DNA of 64,000 bases from NCBI GenBank assembly GCA_009746045.1, contig RPFO01000072.1, forward strand, positions 827,620 to 891,619, written 5' to 3'. The translations under genes and the position numbers were made by a program. Shown here piece after piece: positions 22,232 through 33,536 of this stretch; positions within the stretch are counted from its first letter, which is position 1; each line of letters begins with the position of its first letter. Origin of the DNA: Mesostigma viride (taxonomy: Eukaryota > Streptophyta > Mesostigmatophyceae > Mesostigmatales > Mesostigmataceae). The notes under the pieces are model-generated. The model ran no database searches, had not been told where the DNA came from, and was given only the letters and a program-made list of their open reading frames with translations.

Positions 22232-22958
22232 CGCACCATCTGGCCCCGATGAGATGCCACATGGCGTCAGTATTGGTGCCTCGCTTTTCTATACACAAAT
22301 ATAGGCAGCGTGGTAGGGACCCTTTCCTTAGCGTCCGTGTAAGTCCCAAATAGGAAGCAAGCGTCAGAAAGCTTTTCTGACTAGCATATAGACCACGAAC
22401 AACGCCTGAGGGTAGTCGGGCAGCTTTTGTGCGGAACTTACTGTACAAGGTATTTGATGCCCTGAGGCCTTCTTCAACCACTTTGTTGGCATCTTGTTCA
22501 TGCGCAGGTTACAACTCCCTTCAATGGGCCACTGCTTCTTTAATAATAGGGAGAAGGGCCTGTTGCGTGCAGCTTCCATTTGCATCCTCCCCATGCCGAG
22601 TGCTCATGAGATGCAAGCTTCCTAATTTTCACACGAGGATGACCCCTGACCCTGCTGGAGCCCCCTGACCCCTCCATGGGATCAGCTTGCTTGGCGTGGT
22701 GAAGGAGCAGGTCCATGAACAGTGACACCTGCATGCAAGGAGTTTGTTTGTTGAGTGAGACAACCTTGATTGCGAAACAACCCTGAGAGCTGGCTCAGGT
22801 CTCACGCATGTTATGTGGGCCACAGGTCTTGATTGTTACGGCCTAGCATACCATACCATGTGCACGAGGACGTGTTGGAATGGGCAGATTTGTGGCCCCG
22901 AACCCCAGGGGCTGTCCCCAGGCTGCTCCATGGCGAGGTCAGGGCTGTTTGAGGGTGA
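22232..22958. other. 3' flank of VMA12, no gene seen
   Basis: It presumably carries the VMA12 3' UTR. I see no further coding sequence before the TTAA that borders the next transposon. Confidence 0.3.
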
Positions 22959-22962
22959 TTAA

Positions 22963-24701
22963 CCCGTGTTTTTTTACAACGCGATACATCGCGTTGTAGG
23001 GTTAGAACGTGATGTATCGCGTTGTAATCTGACACGTGGCAAACCTATTAAACGTGCGATTTTTGGTCTGAAACTTTCAAAATAGGTCAGAAACATCTCA
23101 TAGAATTCAAGAAAAAATCCTGGTATTTTTGGTATTTTTTTTGTGACAGCTGCAAACAAATACGTACCACTGAAATCAGGCATTTTCGCGGGACGAAGGT
23201 GAAGACGACGGCGATGGCGGCAGGTAGATCTCGCCAGTTTTCGCGCGAATTTCAGTGGCTGTTGGGTAGCACGACCATGATGATGCGTTCAAAGGTTGAT
23301 AATTAGGTTTCTACGAGTTTGTTGAGGTACTGGGGCAAAGGAAACGTAGTTTTTTCCAGTTTCTCACCCAACTTTCATGCGGAAACCCTGGAAACCGGCA
23401 TACATATTATTACGTCAAGACTCGGGTCTGCTGCGGCACCATGCTTGGTATTTCCATGGTGTTTCGACTTCTTAACACATGTTTATTCATTCCGAACGCC
23501 CGGACTCTCGGCTAAACCGAGATTTGTGCAGACTTTTATTGGGTAGCTCCGGGCATGATGGTGCCTGCAAATAGCGTAAGGCGTGACCGTGGCTATTGCT
23601 ACGGTATGCTGTATTTTCCTGGAAATGGCCTCTGCCACCGGCTCAATAGTGCTTGCAGGCGTAAGTATATCGTGTTTCTACCTAGTTTCTGCCAGTTTTC
23701 CACTTATTTCTACCGACCTCTGCCCAGCCTCTCTAAGACCGCCATCCTACTCGACGTTGCTTGCATGTCAGCCATAGCAGGTTGCAGTTGTGCAGTATTT
23801 AGGTGCTGTATACGTCGTCAAGCCGTGCATATATCGTGAGGATTGGATGTTGATGGTTTATACTGTGTTGATTGTGCAAGAAGATCAGCTGGGTGCCCAT
23901 AATCATGGTGTATAATCATGTGTTGTTAGCATCTTGCCACCATTTGCTAGCATGCATTCCAGCGTCATCTTTGCCTGCATGTAAGCTCATGGATCACTCA
24001 ACCTATCCAAGCCTTGCATTACACGTGCCTCTTTCTTTCAGTATTGCACGCGTTATGGAATGAAAACCCAGCACCTCCATTCCCACGAGGCATGTGCTCA
24101 ACACGTTGTGAGAGTGGATGATGCTTTGGCTATGGCTGCCTGATTCAGTCATATTAGGTCATCCAGTCATGATGTTTGATGCATGTTTGATGCAGTATAA
24201 CTTATACAACACCTATTTTCAACGTTTTGACCCTCCAAGCTCACTATGGCCCCGTTTATGGGGCTCGGGTCGTTGCGTAATGTTGTCAAGGGCTCTCATG
24301 TTTCCCACTGCGTTGTACTGCGTTGTAATTGTGATGCTAATGAAAAATAGCTCCAGTGGCCCAATGGGCCTGAGTTTTGTTTCACAGAGCCTGCATATGT
24401 TGCCCATAGCTCGTGCAAGAAGCCAGATTTTTTTCATGAACCATTTGTGAATAAGCACATGACTTGTGACCTAGGGTCAAGAAATCGCGGTCATGGTCAG
24501 ACCCCCCTGTATTCAAATTCCAGTGTATCTCTCTAATGAATTAGCATTTTGTAGGTCTGAGTAGCTCAAAAAATCCTTTGATTTATGGGCTTTCAGGAAA
24601 GTATATACATGACCATGAACAAAAAATTTCCTTAGGTGCTATACGCGTTCTAAAAAAAGCTTACAACGCGATATATCGCGTTCTAATTCAAAAAACACGG
24701 G
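22963..24701. mobile_element. Second non-autonomous piggyBac-like element, TTAA-flanked
   Basis: TTAA at 22959-22962 and 24702-24705 border inverted ends CCCGTGTTTTTT and AAAAAACACGGG. Just inside both ends is a self-complementary motif (CAACGCGATACATCGCGTTG on the left, CAACGCGATATATCGCGTT on the right). On the left it is repeated about 18 bases later in altered form (AACGTGATGTATCGCGTTG). It is 1,739 bp, the same size class as the 13158-14856 element but with different ends. No transposase ORF is visible. Confidence 0.75.
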
Positions 24702-24705
24702 TTAA

Positions 24706-25978
24706 ACAGATCCAGCTTGGCGGTGGCTGCCTCCCATGTATATGTCTTGATGACGTCAGAATGGCATGGGGATTATCGGGCCAGTGTGTCCCCAAATTGT
24801 TATGAATGTAAACTAGTCACTACAATACGGTTCGTAGGAGACGCGAAATGAGTGAGAATGTTACCCGAGCGGTAACGAGGATTCGCACCGTTGATTTTAA
24901 CATATGTTTCTTTTTTTGCGCCATTTGGCGAGCATCGACTGGAGCCTGAACCTAGCGGGGGGAATCGTGCGGGGGAATCTTGCGGGGGAATCTTGCGGGG
25001 AAAAATTCCGAACGTGAATTTAGCAAAGTCCTACTACATTTTGCTTGGTACACGGTACTACAGTTTCGTCACTGAAAATTTTCTGTAGTTGCGTTGGTGT
25101 TTCGTACGTTCCGCTGAAATTTTCGTGTTCAGTGCCCAGATCACAATTTGATCTGGGCGCAAAATGATTGGCTGTACGGTACGAACCAAAAACGAAATTT
25201 TAGTATCTAAGTTCCGCAGCGCTTGCTGAATTTGCCCCGGAAGCCCGGGGGCACTTTCCCCGCTGAAAAAGGTGTCCGCGGAAGCGTATTGTAGTGGTGA
25301 ATCTAGGTGTGCAGCATTTCATGGTTGGAAGAGGACTTCTTACAGTTGTCTCACTTAATATGACCAGTCCCGATGAGCCACGAGCCACGAGCGAACATGG
25401 CTAGACAGCGGAGCTCAGAACTTTTGCATCTGAGACCCGAATTCAGTCGGACTACTAGCATCCGATGCGCGTCTTTTCAAGACGCATCCGCCAGTATAAT
25501 CAGCTAGGGCTATAACACGATATCGTGACGATGCCACCACCACCGGCAAAAGGCAGCGTGGACAAACAAATCGATCTAAACAGGTCAAGCGCTACTCATG
25601 CGAATGCTCTCGCGCTGATCCCAGCCATCCCACCCGTTTGCTGGACACAATGCTCTGGCCACACCAAGCTCGTCGCCAGCGCCAAAGAAAATGCGCACTG
25701 CCCATACCAAATGGGACGCGCCCGCCTATTTGGCGCTGGCAACCAGGGCTTTTGCATCCTGGAATGCAGTATGGATCACCAAAGAACGTACAATGTGGCG
25801 AGGTTCTCACTTAGAAAGCTCTAGCTCGAACGTACAATGTGATGTGGTTCTCACTTAGAAAGCTCTAGCCCGCAACATTCATCTGCTCATCCGCGGCGAT
25901 AAGTAAGTAAGTAAGTTTACAAGTACTTGCGTGTCATGCGCATGGGGTATGCTAATCTCAAATTCTAATTAGAAAAAT
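24706..25978. other. No confident gene; short repeats
   Basis: It contains a GGGGGAATCTTGC-type triplicate (about 24,957-25,000), an inverted GCCCAGATCA/TGATCTGGGC pair near 25,135-25,160, and two tandem 39-bp copies of GAACGTACAATGTG...GCTCTAG at about 25,787-25,870. A 99-codon open frame at 25525-25824 is not recognisable. Confidence 0.3.
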
Positions 25979-28900
25979 AATTACACGAAAGTTACAAATA
26001 TCGTGTCCATCATGCCCCAACCATTTAGTCACTAGAGGGGGATATAATCCTCATCTGAGCTGTCCTCTACTATAAGGGCAGACGAGGTGGTAGTGCAGCG
26101 GCTATCCTCATGGGCAATAACTTCCACCTGAGGACTACTAACCTGCACTCTACCAATGGGCCGCGGCGACAAGACCGACTGGCCCAACTGGGATGACCCG
26201 CCGCGGCCGATCAAGTTTCGTTTAAGTGGCCAGCCGGAGCGGCTGCTTAGGTTTTAGCGGACAAGTGTTCGAAGCGCGTCATTGGTGAATTACTTGGGAA
26301 CTTGGGTTTCCCCGCGAAACTCCAACCGCACGTTCAGATTTCCAAATCTCAAGTAAAGTTCGGCGCAACTTTCTGAACGGGGGCAGTTGACGAGCAGCAT
26401 TCCTCCGGACGAATGAATTGCGTTCCATACTTGCGCAAAATTTTGAAAGGTAGCTTGCGTGCAGCCCTACTAAAATTTGCGCGGACGTTCAGATTTCCAA
26501 ATCTCGGGTAAATTTCGGCGGAACTTTCTGAACGGGGGTAGTTGGCGGGCAGCGTTCCTCCAGACGAATGAAATGCGTTCCATACTAGCGCAAAATTTTG
26601 AAAGGTAGCTTGCGTGCAGCCCTACTAAAATTTGCGCGAAGTGTGGGACTGAAAATTCGTAACGGAAACGTTTTGGTAGTTGCCGTCACTTCCTTTTGTG
26701 CAAACGTGTGGGAGTGAAAATTCGTAACGGAAACTTTTTGGTAGTTGCCGTCACTTCATTTTGCGCGAGTGTTGGGCTGAAAATTCGTAACGGAAACTTT
26801 TTGGTAGTTGGCGTCACTTCCTTTGGTTCGACTGAAAATTCGCTGAAATTCGCTGAATTCGTACCGTAGCCTAATTTTTAGTACCTCGAAGTGACGGGGC
26901 ACCTAAAAATTTGCCCACAAGTACACTTGGCAGCGCGCTCACTGGGAAAAATTGTACAGCCGCTCCGGCGGGCCACTTGAACGAATTGTAATTGTGACTG
27001 CTTCAGCATGCAACCGGTAGAGTATTTGCGGATCGACTACCATCCAATTTGCAATATATATAGCGCCATGCTTTGCCCACATCAGAGAGTTACTCTCTGC
27101 TGAGACGCCATGCCCTAGCCATTAAATTAATTAACAATTGAATTATAACATGACTCCGTGGGGATCGATCGGATCATGTAGCACACATTCCCTTAGTGCT
27201 GGCGGATGGGGGTGGGTGTATGCCCTAGCCATTGCCTAGCCACAATCATCTTAAACGTCCATGCCAAGCCTTTGAGGTACGATACATGATGGTGGTGCAG
27301 GTGCACCTTGTGCACCCAGAGTGGGTGGCACCATCACCCACCTGCAGGTTGTAGCTCAGAATGTATTAACAACCATGTGCCCATTCTCAAGGATATGTGT
27401 TCTATATCGACTCCGGCCCAACGGAGATATGTTCTTAACTCATTGATTGATTTTAATTATTCCAATGCGCAGCTACCTGCACTGCGACGACCAGGACCCG
27501 ATCCGTGAGTCGAGTCTCGGGGGCGGCCTCAAGATCCACCTGCATCCAACGGGCACGCGCGGAAATCACGCAGGCATTCAGCAGCGCCCCCCTCAGCAAG
27601 GACACCGTCCGAGCTGTAGTGGAGGAGCAGCTGGCGCCGATTGCTAGGCAGCTCGCGCAGCCTTGACTGCGCCTGACGCCCCGCCCGCTCAACGCCATCA
27701 CTGCAAAGGTCACCAACAATTGAAGCCAAAGTCGCACACAAGCTCCAGCCCCAGTTTACCGCCACACAAGAGCACATATTGCCGCGCATGCAGGTTTCCG
27801 GGCGAGGCCACTGCCACTGTGACCGCCCCCCAGGTGTGGCCAGGGCATCGTGAAGCTGGAGGCAGTTGCTACGAAGGTGGACGCTCTGGCCACATGCACA
27901 GTCACATCAAATTTCCTGCTACAGTACAATTACACGAAAGTTACAAATATCGTGTCCATCATGCCCCAACCATTTAGTCACTAGAGGGGGATATAATCCT
28001 CATCTGAGCTGTCCTCTACTATAAGGGCAGACGAGGTGGTAGTGCAGCGGCTATCCTCATGGGCAATAACTTCCACCTGAGGACTACTAACCTGCACTCT
28101 ACCAATGGGCCGCGGCGACAAGACCGACTGGCCCAACTGGGATGACCACTGCTTCAGCATGCAACCGGTAGAGTATTTGCGGATCGACTACCATCCAATT
28201 TGCAATATATATAGCGCCATGCTTTGCCCACATCAGAGAGTTAATCTCTGCTGAGACGCCATGCCCTAGCCATTAAATTAATTAACAATTGAATTATAAC
28301 ATGACTCCGTGGGGATCGATCGGATCATGTAGCACACATTCCCTTGCTGGCGGATGGGGGTGGGTGTATGCCCTAGCCATTGCCTAGCCACAATCATCTT
28401 AAACGTCCATGCCAAGCCTTTGAGGTACGATACATGATGGTGGTGCAGGTGCACCTTGTGCACCCAGAGTGGGTGGCACCATCACCCACCTGCAGGTTGT
28501 AGCTCAGAATGTATTAACAACCATGTGCCCATTCTCAAGGATATGTGTTCTATATCGACTCCGGCCCAACGGAGATATGTTCTTAACTCATTGATTGATT
28601 TTAATTATTCCAATGCGCAGCTACCTGCACTGCGACGACCAGGACCCGATCCGTGAGTCGAGTCTCGGGGGCGGCCTCAAGATCCACCTGCATCCAACGG
28701 GCACGCGCGGAAATCACGCAGGCATTCAGCAGCGCCCCCCTCAGCAAGGACACCGTCCGAGCTGTAGTGGAGGAGCAGCTGGCGCCGATTGCTAGGCAGC
28801 TCGCGCAGCCTTGACTGCGCCTGACGCCCGCTCAACGCCATCACTGCAAAGGTCACCAACAATTGAAGCCAAAGTCGCACACAAGCTCCAGCCCCAGTTT

Positions 28901-29044
28901 ACCGCCACACAAGAGCACATATTGCCGCGCATGCAGGTTTCCGGGCGAGGCCACTGCCACTGTGACCGCCCCCCAGGTGTGGCCAGGGCATCGTGAAGCT
29001 GGAGGCAGTTGCTACGAAGGTGGACGCTCTGGCCACATGCACAG
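25979..29044. repeat. Imperfect tandem duplication (1.95 kb and 1.12 kb copies)
   Basis: Segment A (25979-26198) recurs at 27928-28147, apparently identical. Segment B (26997-27901) recurs at 28148-29044 with a 3-bp and a 5-bp deletion and few substitutions. The first copy has 798 bp (26199-26996) between A and B that the second lacks. A 26-bp spacer joins the copies. Both B segments start with a TATA-like AATATATATAG about 47 bases in and a small CAGAGAG/CTCTCTG stem; the stem carries one substitution in the second copy. Confidence 0.85.
26199..26996. mobile_element. 798-bp insertion with 29-bp inverted repeats, present in one duplicate only
   Basis: Inverted repeats lie at 26217-26245 and 26957-26985; they share AAGTGGCC, then GCCGGAGCGGCTG. 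They differ at two positions. Inside are two copies of a roughly 155-bp repeat starting CGTTCAGATTTCCAAATCTC (about 26,331 and 26,486). Three copies of a roughly 60-bp repeat containing GAAAATTCGTAACGGAAAC follow (about 26,650-26,830). No coding sequence. I could not define a target duplication, so the family is unknown. Confidence 0.6.
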
Positions 29045-29681
29045 GTCTCCGAGATGTCCGAGCGAACGGCCACCATCGCCTCCCGACCCGCCGGTCAGGC
29101 CGGCCAGCGATGACCCCTCGACTCTCGCATCCTCGGGCGGACCTGCTCAAGAGCCTGCAGGCAACCTCTACCACCACCGTCATGACCACCAAGCTACAGG
29201 AGCTGGAAGACACGCGCCGCAATCAGTAAGGCTGCTAGCTAGCTGACAGCGACCGCCGCCGCTACCGGCCCATCCTCAGGCGCTTCGACAAGGAGCCGGG
29301 GGAGACCCCAGACTCTCTTCACGACGAGCTCAGGAACCAGCTCTTGCATGGCGCGCATGGAGCTGCCAGGTACGACACTAGCTGCAGGGCGCCTACCGCC
29401 TGCCCCATCCACGGGACAAGGCCGGGCCCCCACCAGTGTCGATCTCACCTTCAGCGACATTGCTACCCGAGTTAATTCGGTTCCACTCTCGCCGCAAGAT
29501 CAAAGCTGGCGGGACCCCCTGGTCGATTGACGACTACCTGACCCTGGGCCGCAACGGTGGGCAGCCGGGCGTGGCTGTCCGGGATGGCCAGCGCGTCGGC
29601 GAACTCCTCCGCGGTGCGTTTGTGGGCGAGTCTTTTGCCCTGGCCCTCCGACGCTTCATCAGGTTTCTCAAGCAGCAGTAG
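27420..29681 (+). pseudogene. Fragments of an unidentified coiled-coil protein gene (partly duplicated)
   Basis: Coding-like pieces on the plus strand occur in both duplicates: ARAEITQAFSSAPLSKDTV...EEQLAPIARQLA, then TIEAKVAHKLQPQFTATQEH, then GIVKLEAVATKVDALATCTG. Only the right copy continues with KLQELEDTRRN, RRFDKEPGETPDSLHDELRN and a last piece ending RRFIRFLKQQ* at 29681. The pieces are separated by frame changes and stops, some with splice-like edges (CAG|CT, C|GTGAGT). They look helical. I do not recognise the family. The left copy is cut off after ATGCACAG at 27901, so at least that copy is broken. Confidence 0.4.
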
Positions 29682-30041
29682 TTTTCGCAAATTAGGTGCA
29701 TGGAATATGTACAGGTAATAAAAAACATGCGACCGCCTATTCAAACCTTTTGCACCTGTAGACATGGTTACCTAAGCCACGTTCATGTTACTTTAGTCAT
29801 CGTGAAATCTATTCGCAACGCCCATTCCCTAAGAACCCAGCCATATACAAGTGCTTTAGGTCAGCAGTAGGCTGACTGTGGCTGTTGCCCTAGTCCACAA
29901 AAGTTCTCCTTATGAGTTAACAATCTTTGCAAGCTGACAAAATGACAGTTCGCTGACAAAATGTTTTATCAATGAAACAAGTGAGAGCAGCTATCAGCAT
30001 GGTCATGCGTGCATGCTCCTTCATGAGGATTGGAAGTTAAC
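29682..30041. other. Spacer between converging genes
   Basis: Lies between the plus-strand coiled-coil fragments and the stop codon of the minus-strand kinase gene; it is AT-richer than its surroundings and should hold the 3' UTR of the kinase gene. No feature is recognised. Confidence 0.3.
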
Positions 30042-33000
30042 CTAACTCCAAGCTGGCCGATTTGCGCCGTCAATGTCCAGCGCATGCTGATTGCCTGCGG
30101 CCACCCTGTGGTTCATGCCTCCGATGGGACTTCCACACGCGGGGCATTTTGCTTCCTGATTCGCCCCGCCACATTCACCGATGGCGTATTCATGACCGTT
30201 GGGGCAGCGGTACCAGCCCCCGGCCTTGATCTCCGTCCCCATTGCCGCTACAATTTGATCATACTCTTCTCTTCTCAACCTCTCGCTGTGCTGCGCGGCG
30301 CTGCGAACGCCGTAATCCCCCACCCGCAGCGCGCTCTCCATTCTCGACCGGAAAATGTGGTACTCGTTGCAGTTGATGGGCATGCGCAGGTAGCCGCCTC
30401 TGCGCTCAAACAGAGGCAGCTCGAGCCTGTCATCTCCCGGTACCACAATGCACCTGCCGTTCTCAAGCCCATGAATGCTGCCAAAAGCACGCAGGCCCAG
30501 CAGGCGCAGGACAGTTTCCGACGCTTGATGAATGAACTGCCGCAGCCATGCAGGAACATTCTCCTTTGCCGGCGAGGCCGTCTTCTGCCAATCATCCTGA
30601 AAGGAGAAGGCGCTTACCGCCTTATTCGCGTCCACGTAACCTTGTCCGTAAAAGATCGTGGCCATGAGCGGCCCCGGCAGTGCCCTGAGCTGGTCCCCCA
30701 TAAGATCGCCCAGGTCGAGGAAACCCTTGCGCACGGCCTCCAGCGCTTCCTGCCTCACGCCCACCAGCCGGTGCTGCGTCGCTCGCCTGAAAAGGAACTC
30801 CTTGTTGGAGTCCGTGATAAAAGTGTTGTCCTGGTAGCCGTCCCCCATCCACGCCCCTGCCGTCAGCATGTACGCGGTCCCATCGCCATGTGCCTCCGCC
30901 AAGTCGGACCTTATGCGGCGCCCATCAACGGGATCAAACTGCTCCAACATCTCGAGACGCTCTTCGTCGGTAACGTGTGTCAGGAGCTCGTCACCCACCA
31001 GGTAGCAGCACATGGCCGCGCTAAAGCTGACAGGGACGTGCAGGGCTTCCAGCACGCATTTGGCAAGCGCACGGCCAACACCGCGCAACTGCTTCAGATG
31101 CTTCACCTTGTCAGGGCCGTCCCCGGGACCTGCCGCAGGGAGGAGAGTCACGCCTTCCTTGATCTGATCAGAAGCCAAGCCGCTATCCCTGTCCACCCCC
31201 TGCTCAAACAGGCCATACTTGGGCTGCTCCGATCCCTGGTTGCTGTCTCCTTGATACTTGTACAGCACCAATCCCTGGAAAAACTTGTCCATTGCCTCGG
31301 ACAGGGGGATGCGCACGCCGTCACACTCGATGGCTAGCGCCGCCAGCAGGTTGAGCCGGTCGTTGCCCTCCTTGGAGAATTCACCCAGTAACGTCTCCAC
31401 GAGCTTGTCTTTGTCGTCACGAGATGCCACTTTTATGAGATGGGTCTTGGAGCGGTCGGACGACCGCCGCAGCGTCTCCAGGAAGCTGCTGAGGGCGAGC
31501 ACGCGTTGCTGTTGGTCCTCCTGGGTAGCCGCCAGGTCCCGCGCCAGGAAGCTGTCAGGGTTGCTCAGCACGTCGTCCACCGCAGGCCGCTTGGCTGGGT
31601 CTCTCTGCAGCAGGCTAGTCGACAGCTTGTGCAGCGAGAGCATCCAGGGGTCCTGCTTCATCGGCAAGGATGGCCGTGCCTTGCCCACGTCTACAGGCTG
31701 GCCCTTGACCTCCAGCCTGTTCTTGACGATGTTGTATTCAGGCGGCTCACCCGTCTCCAGTTCCAGCAACATGATGCCCAGCGACCACAGGTCCTGCGCA
31801 AACGGGAACTGCTTCTCTACATCCCGCAGCCTCAACTGCACCTCGGGCGCCGCATATGCCACTGTATGGCCGGTCGCCAACGTCGTCTGCATCGTCTGAT
31901 ACTGGCCATGCACATCGTGGCTGACACCAAAATCGCAGAGAGCGATATTCCCATCATCCTGCAGCAAGATGTTTTCCGGTTTCAAGTCCCGGTGGACCAC
32001 GCCCTTGCGGTGGATGAAGGCAACCGCCTCAAAGACCTGCCGCATCGTGACGTACACCTGCTGGCGCTCGTACATATTGAGTGCAATGCCCTGCGACGTC
32101 TTGCGTTTGATGGCCTCAAACCAGCCGCGCAGGTTGCCATTCTTGCAGTAAGGCATCTGCAGGTACGCCAGGTCGCCCTCAGAGAAGATCCGTTCGAGCC
32201 GAATCACGAATTTGTGCTGCAGTGCCTGGAGCCGCCGGCCTTCCCTCCTCACCTCGGTCCCTTGATGCAGCTTCTTTACCACCCACACATTACCCTCGTG
32301 GTCCTCCGCCTTGAGCACGTTCTGCTTCCGCTCAATGGGCTCCAGGCTGCGGAAAATTTGTGGATCCCACCTATCAAAGCTGTCCTCGCCACGGCCACCC
32401 TGTGCGCTCGAAGGCACCTGCCCGCTGGGCTGGGCCGCGCTCTGGCACACCTCCACCGCCTCCGGGAAATACTTCACGAAATCTGGGTCGGTCAGAGGCG
32501 CCTCCAAATCCCTGAGCTTCTTCTCCTGCTCCTGCCGCTTCTTGTCCTTCTCCTCCAGCTTGTTCCGCAGCCGCCCTGCCTCATGCTCCTCGTGGTTATT
32601 AAGCGCGTTCTCCAAGTGTGCGCGCATCACGTTGGCCTCCCCACGAGTCTCACGCAAACCCTGTCGCACCGCCTTGATCTCCAGCTCCATCGCCCTCAGC
32701 GACTTGTGCCGCTCCACCAGTATACCCATCCGTTGGGCCTCCGACTGGAACCGCTCCTGCTCACGTTGTGCCCTCTCCCGATCGGCGCCGGGGGTCTCCC
32801 CTTCGAGCATCCGAAACGCAAATGCCACCAAGGAACCACCTGCGCTGCATGCTTCTGCCAGCCGCGGCTTTATCTTCTTTGCGGCGACATGCTGCGCCTC
32901 CAAGCAGTCCTGGAGCTGCTGCATGGCCTGTTCTGTGGCCGCCATTGCGAGTGCCAGGTCCGCGTTGTACTCATCCACGGCGCCCTGCACCCTGTCCATG

Positions 33001-33536
33001 ACCTCCTTGCGACCTTCCTCCGAGAATCCTGGGGGGGGGGCTACGTCAGCCCCAGAGTGAGTCTTCACGCCGAACCCGCACGCCTGCCGGGCACCCTCGA
33101 GCCCTTTCTGTTGCTCCTCGCGCTGCCCGCTCAGCTGCACTTTCTTGCCATACTCCGTCACCAGGTCAGCCAGCGCTTTGGTGTATGTCTTGAGGGCGTC
33201 ATTGCGCGCGCCCTGGGACTTCTGGGACTTAAGATTCTTGCGCGCCGTCTCCACCATTTCCTCAAGCTGCTTCTTGCTCTTCTCATACTGGTCCTTCAGA
33301 TCACGCATTCGTGCATCCACCGCCTTGATCTTCCCCCGCAGGTCTTCCATCGTCGTCACGTGCTTCACCAGCGCCAGCTGGACGTCCTGCGTGTCGGCGG
33401 CCAGTTGCTTCACGGGTACGTACCGCAAGAACACCCTCTGCATGTCAGGGCAGTCGCTGATCTTTGCTGGCGGGAGGGACAGCTCGTCGCTTGGTGCACG
33501 CGTAGCTTCCGACTGCCACGCACATGACACGGACAT
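30042..33536 (-). CDS. Coiled coil - Ser/Thr protein kinase - HECT-like region - RZ-type zinc finger protein (main exon)
   Basis: Numbered from the first in-frame ATG (33536; 1,164 codons). A coiled coil fills about 40-360 (DARMRDLKDQYEKSKKQLEE and similar). The kinase domain spans about 385-670: lysine K421 in VVKK, HRDLKPEN with D517, CDFG with D535, then AYAAPEV; these residues suit an active Ser/Thr kinase, although the glycine loop is not obvious. Residues about 800-1085 resemble a HECT ubiquitin-ligase fold (GVGRALAKCVLEALHVPVSF; FITDSNKEFLFR; YLRMP near the end). The C-terminus (about 1108-1140) is an RZ-type zinc finger, WYRCPNGHEYAIGECGG...CPACG, as in RNF213 and ZNFX1, proteins of antimicrobial and antiviral defence. 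The true start is unclear. CAG acceptors (for example before RVFLRYVP at 33437, phase 0) could join it to the upstream ankyrin exons, making the N-terminal 30 residues intronic. Confidence 0.85.
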   Translation of the reverse strand: MSVSCAWQSEATRAPSDELSLPPAKISDCPDMQRVFLRYVPVKQLAADTQDVQLALVKHVTTMEDLRGKIKAVDARMRDLKDQYEKSKKQLEEMVETARKNLKSQKSQGARNDALKTYTKALADLVTEYGKKVQLSGQREEQQKGLEGARQACGFGVKTHSGADVAPPPGFSEEGRKEVMDRVQGAVDEYNADLALAMAATEQAMQQLQDCLEAQHVAAKKIKPRLAEACSAGGSLVAFAFRMLEGETPGADRERAQREQERFQSEAQRMGILVERHKSLRAMELEIKAVRQGLRETRGEANVMRAHLENALNNHEEHEAGRLRNKLEEKDKKRQEQEKKLRDLEAPLTDPDFVKYFPEAVEVCQSAAQPSGQVPSSAQGGRGEDSFDRWDPQIFRSLEPIERKQNVLKAEDHEGNVWVVKKLHQGTEVRREGRRLQALQHKFVIRLERIFSEGDLAYLQMPYCKNGNLRGWFEAIKRKTSQGIALNMYERQQVYVTMRQVFEAVAFIHRKGVVHRDLKPENILLQDDGNIALCDFGVSHDVHGQYQTMQTTLATGHTVAYAAPEVQLRLRDVEKQFPFAQDLWSLGIMLLELETGEPPEYNIVKNRLEVKGQPVDVGKARPSLPMKQDPWMLSLHKLSTSLLQRDPAKRPAVDDVLSNPDSFLARDLAATQEDQQQRVLALSSFLETLRRSSDRSKTHLIKVASRDDKDKLVETLLGEFSKEGNDRLNLLAALAIECDGVRIPLSEAMDKFFQGLVLYKYQGDSNQGSEQPKYGLFEQGVDRDSGLASDQIKEGVTLLPAAGPGDGPDKVKHLKQLRGVGRALAKCVLEALHVPVSFSAAMCCYLVGDELLTHVTDEERLEMLEQFDPVDGRRIRSDLAEAHGDGTAYMLTAGAWMGDGYQDNTFITDSNKEFLFRRATQHRLVGVRQEALEAVRKGFLDLGDLMGDQLRALPGPLMATIFYGQGYVDANKAVSAFSFQDDWQKTASPAKENVPAWLRQFIHQASETVLRLLGLRAFGSIHGLENGRCIVVPGDDRLELPLFERRGGYLRMPINCNEYHIFRSRMESALRVGDYGVRSAAQHSERLRREEYDQIVAAMGTEIKAGGWYRCPNGHEYAIGECGGANQEAKCPACGSPIGGMNHRVAAGNQHALDIDGANRPAWS

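Noticed and set aside
24870..24900. tRNA B-box-like GGATTCGCACC
   Set aside because: No A box or cloverleaf at the right distance on either strand.
26032..26214. Minus-strand frame ending DSSDEDYIPL
   Set aside because: Looks protein-like but short; the second copy of the segment lacks the start, and I could not tie it to a transposase or host gene.
27450..29044. CRISPR-like or integron-like interpretation of the repeated segments
   Set aside because: The repeats are two kilobase-scale tandem copies, not short repeats with spacers, and the DNA is clearly eukaryotic.
31440..33527. 695-codon plus-strand frame opposite the kinase gene
   Set aside because: Shadow of the GC-rich minus-strand ORF, which contains the kinase and RZ motifs; the plus frame has Leu/His-rich composition and no domain.
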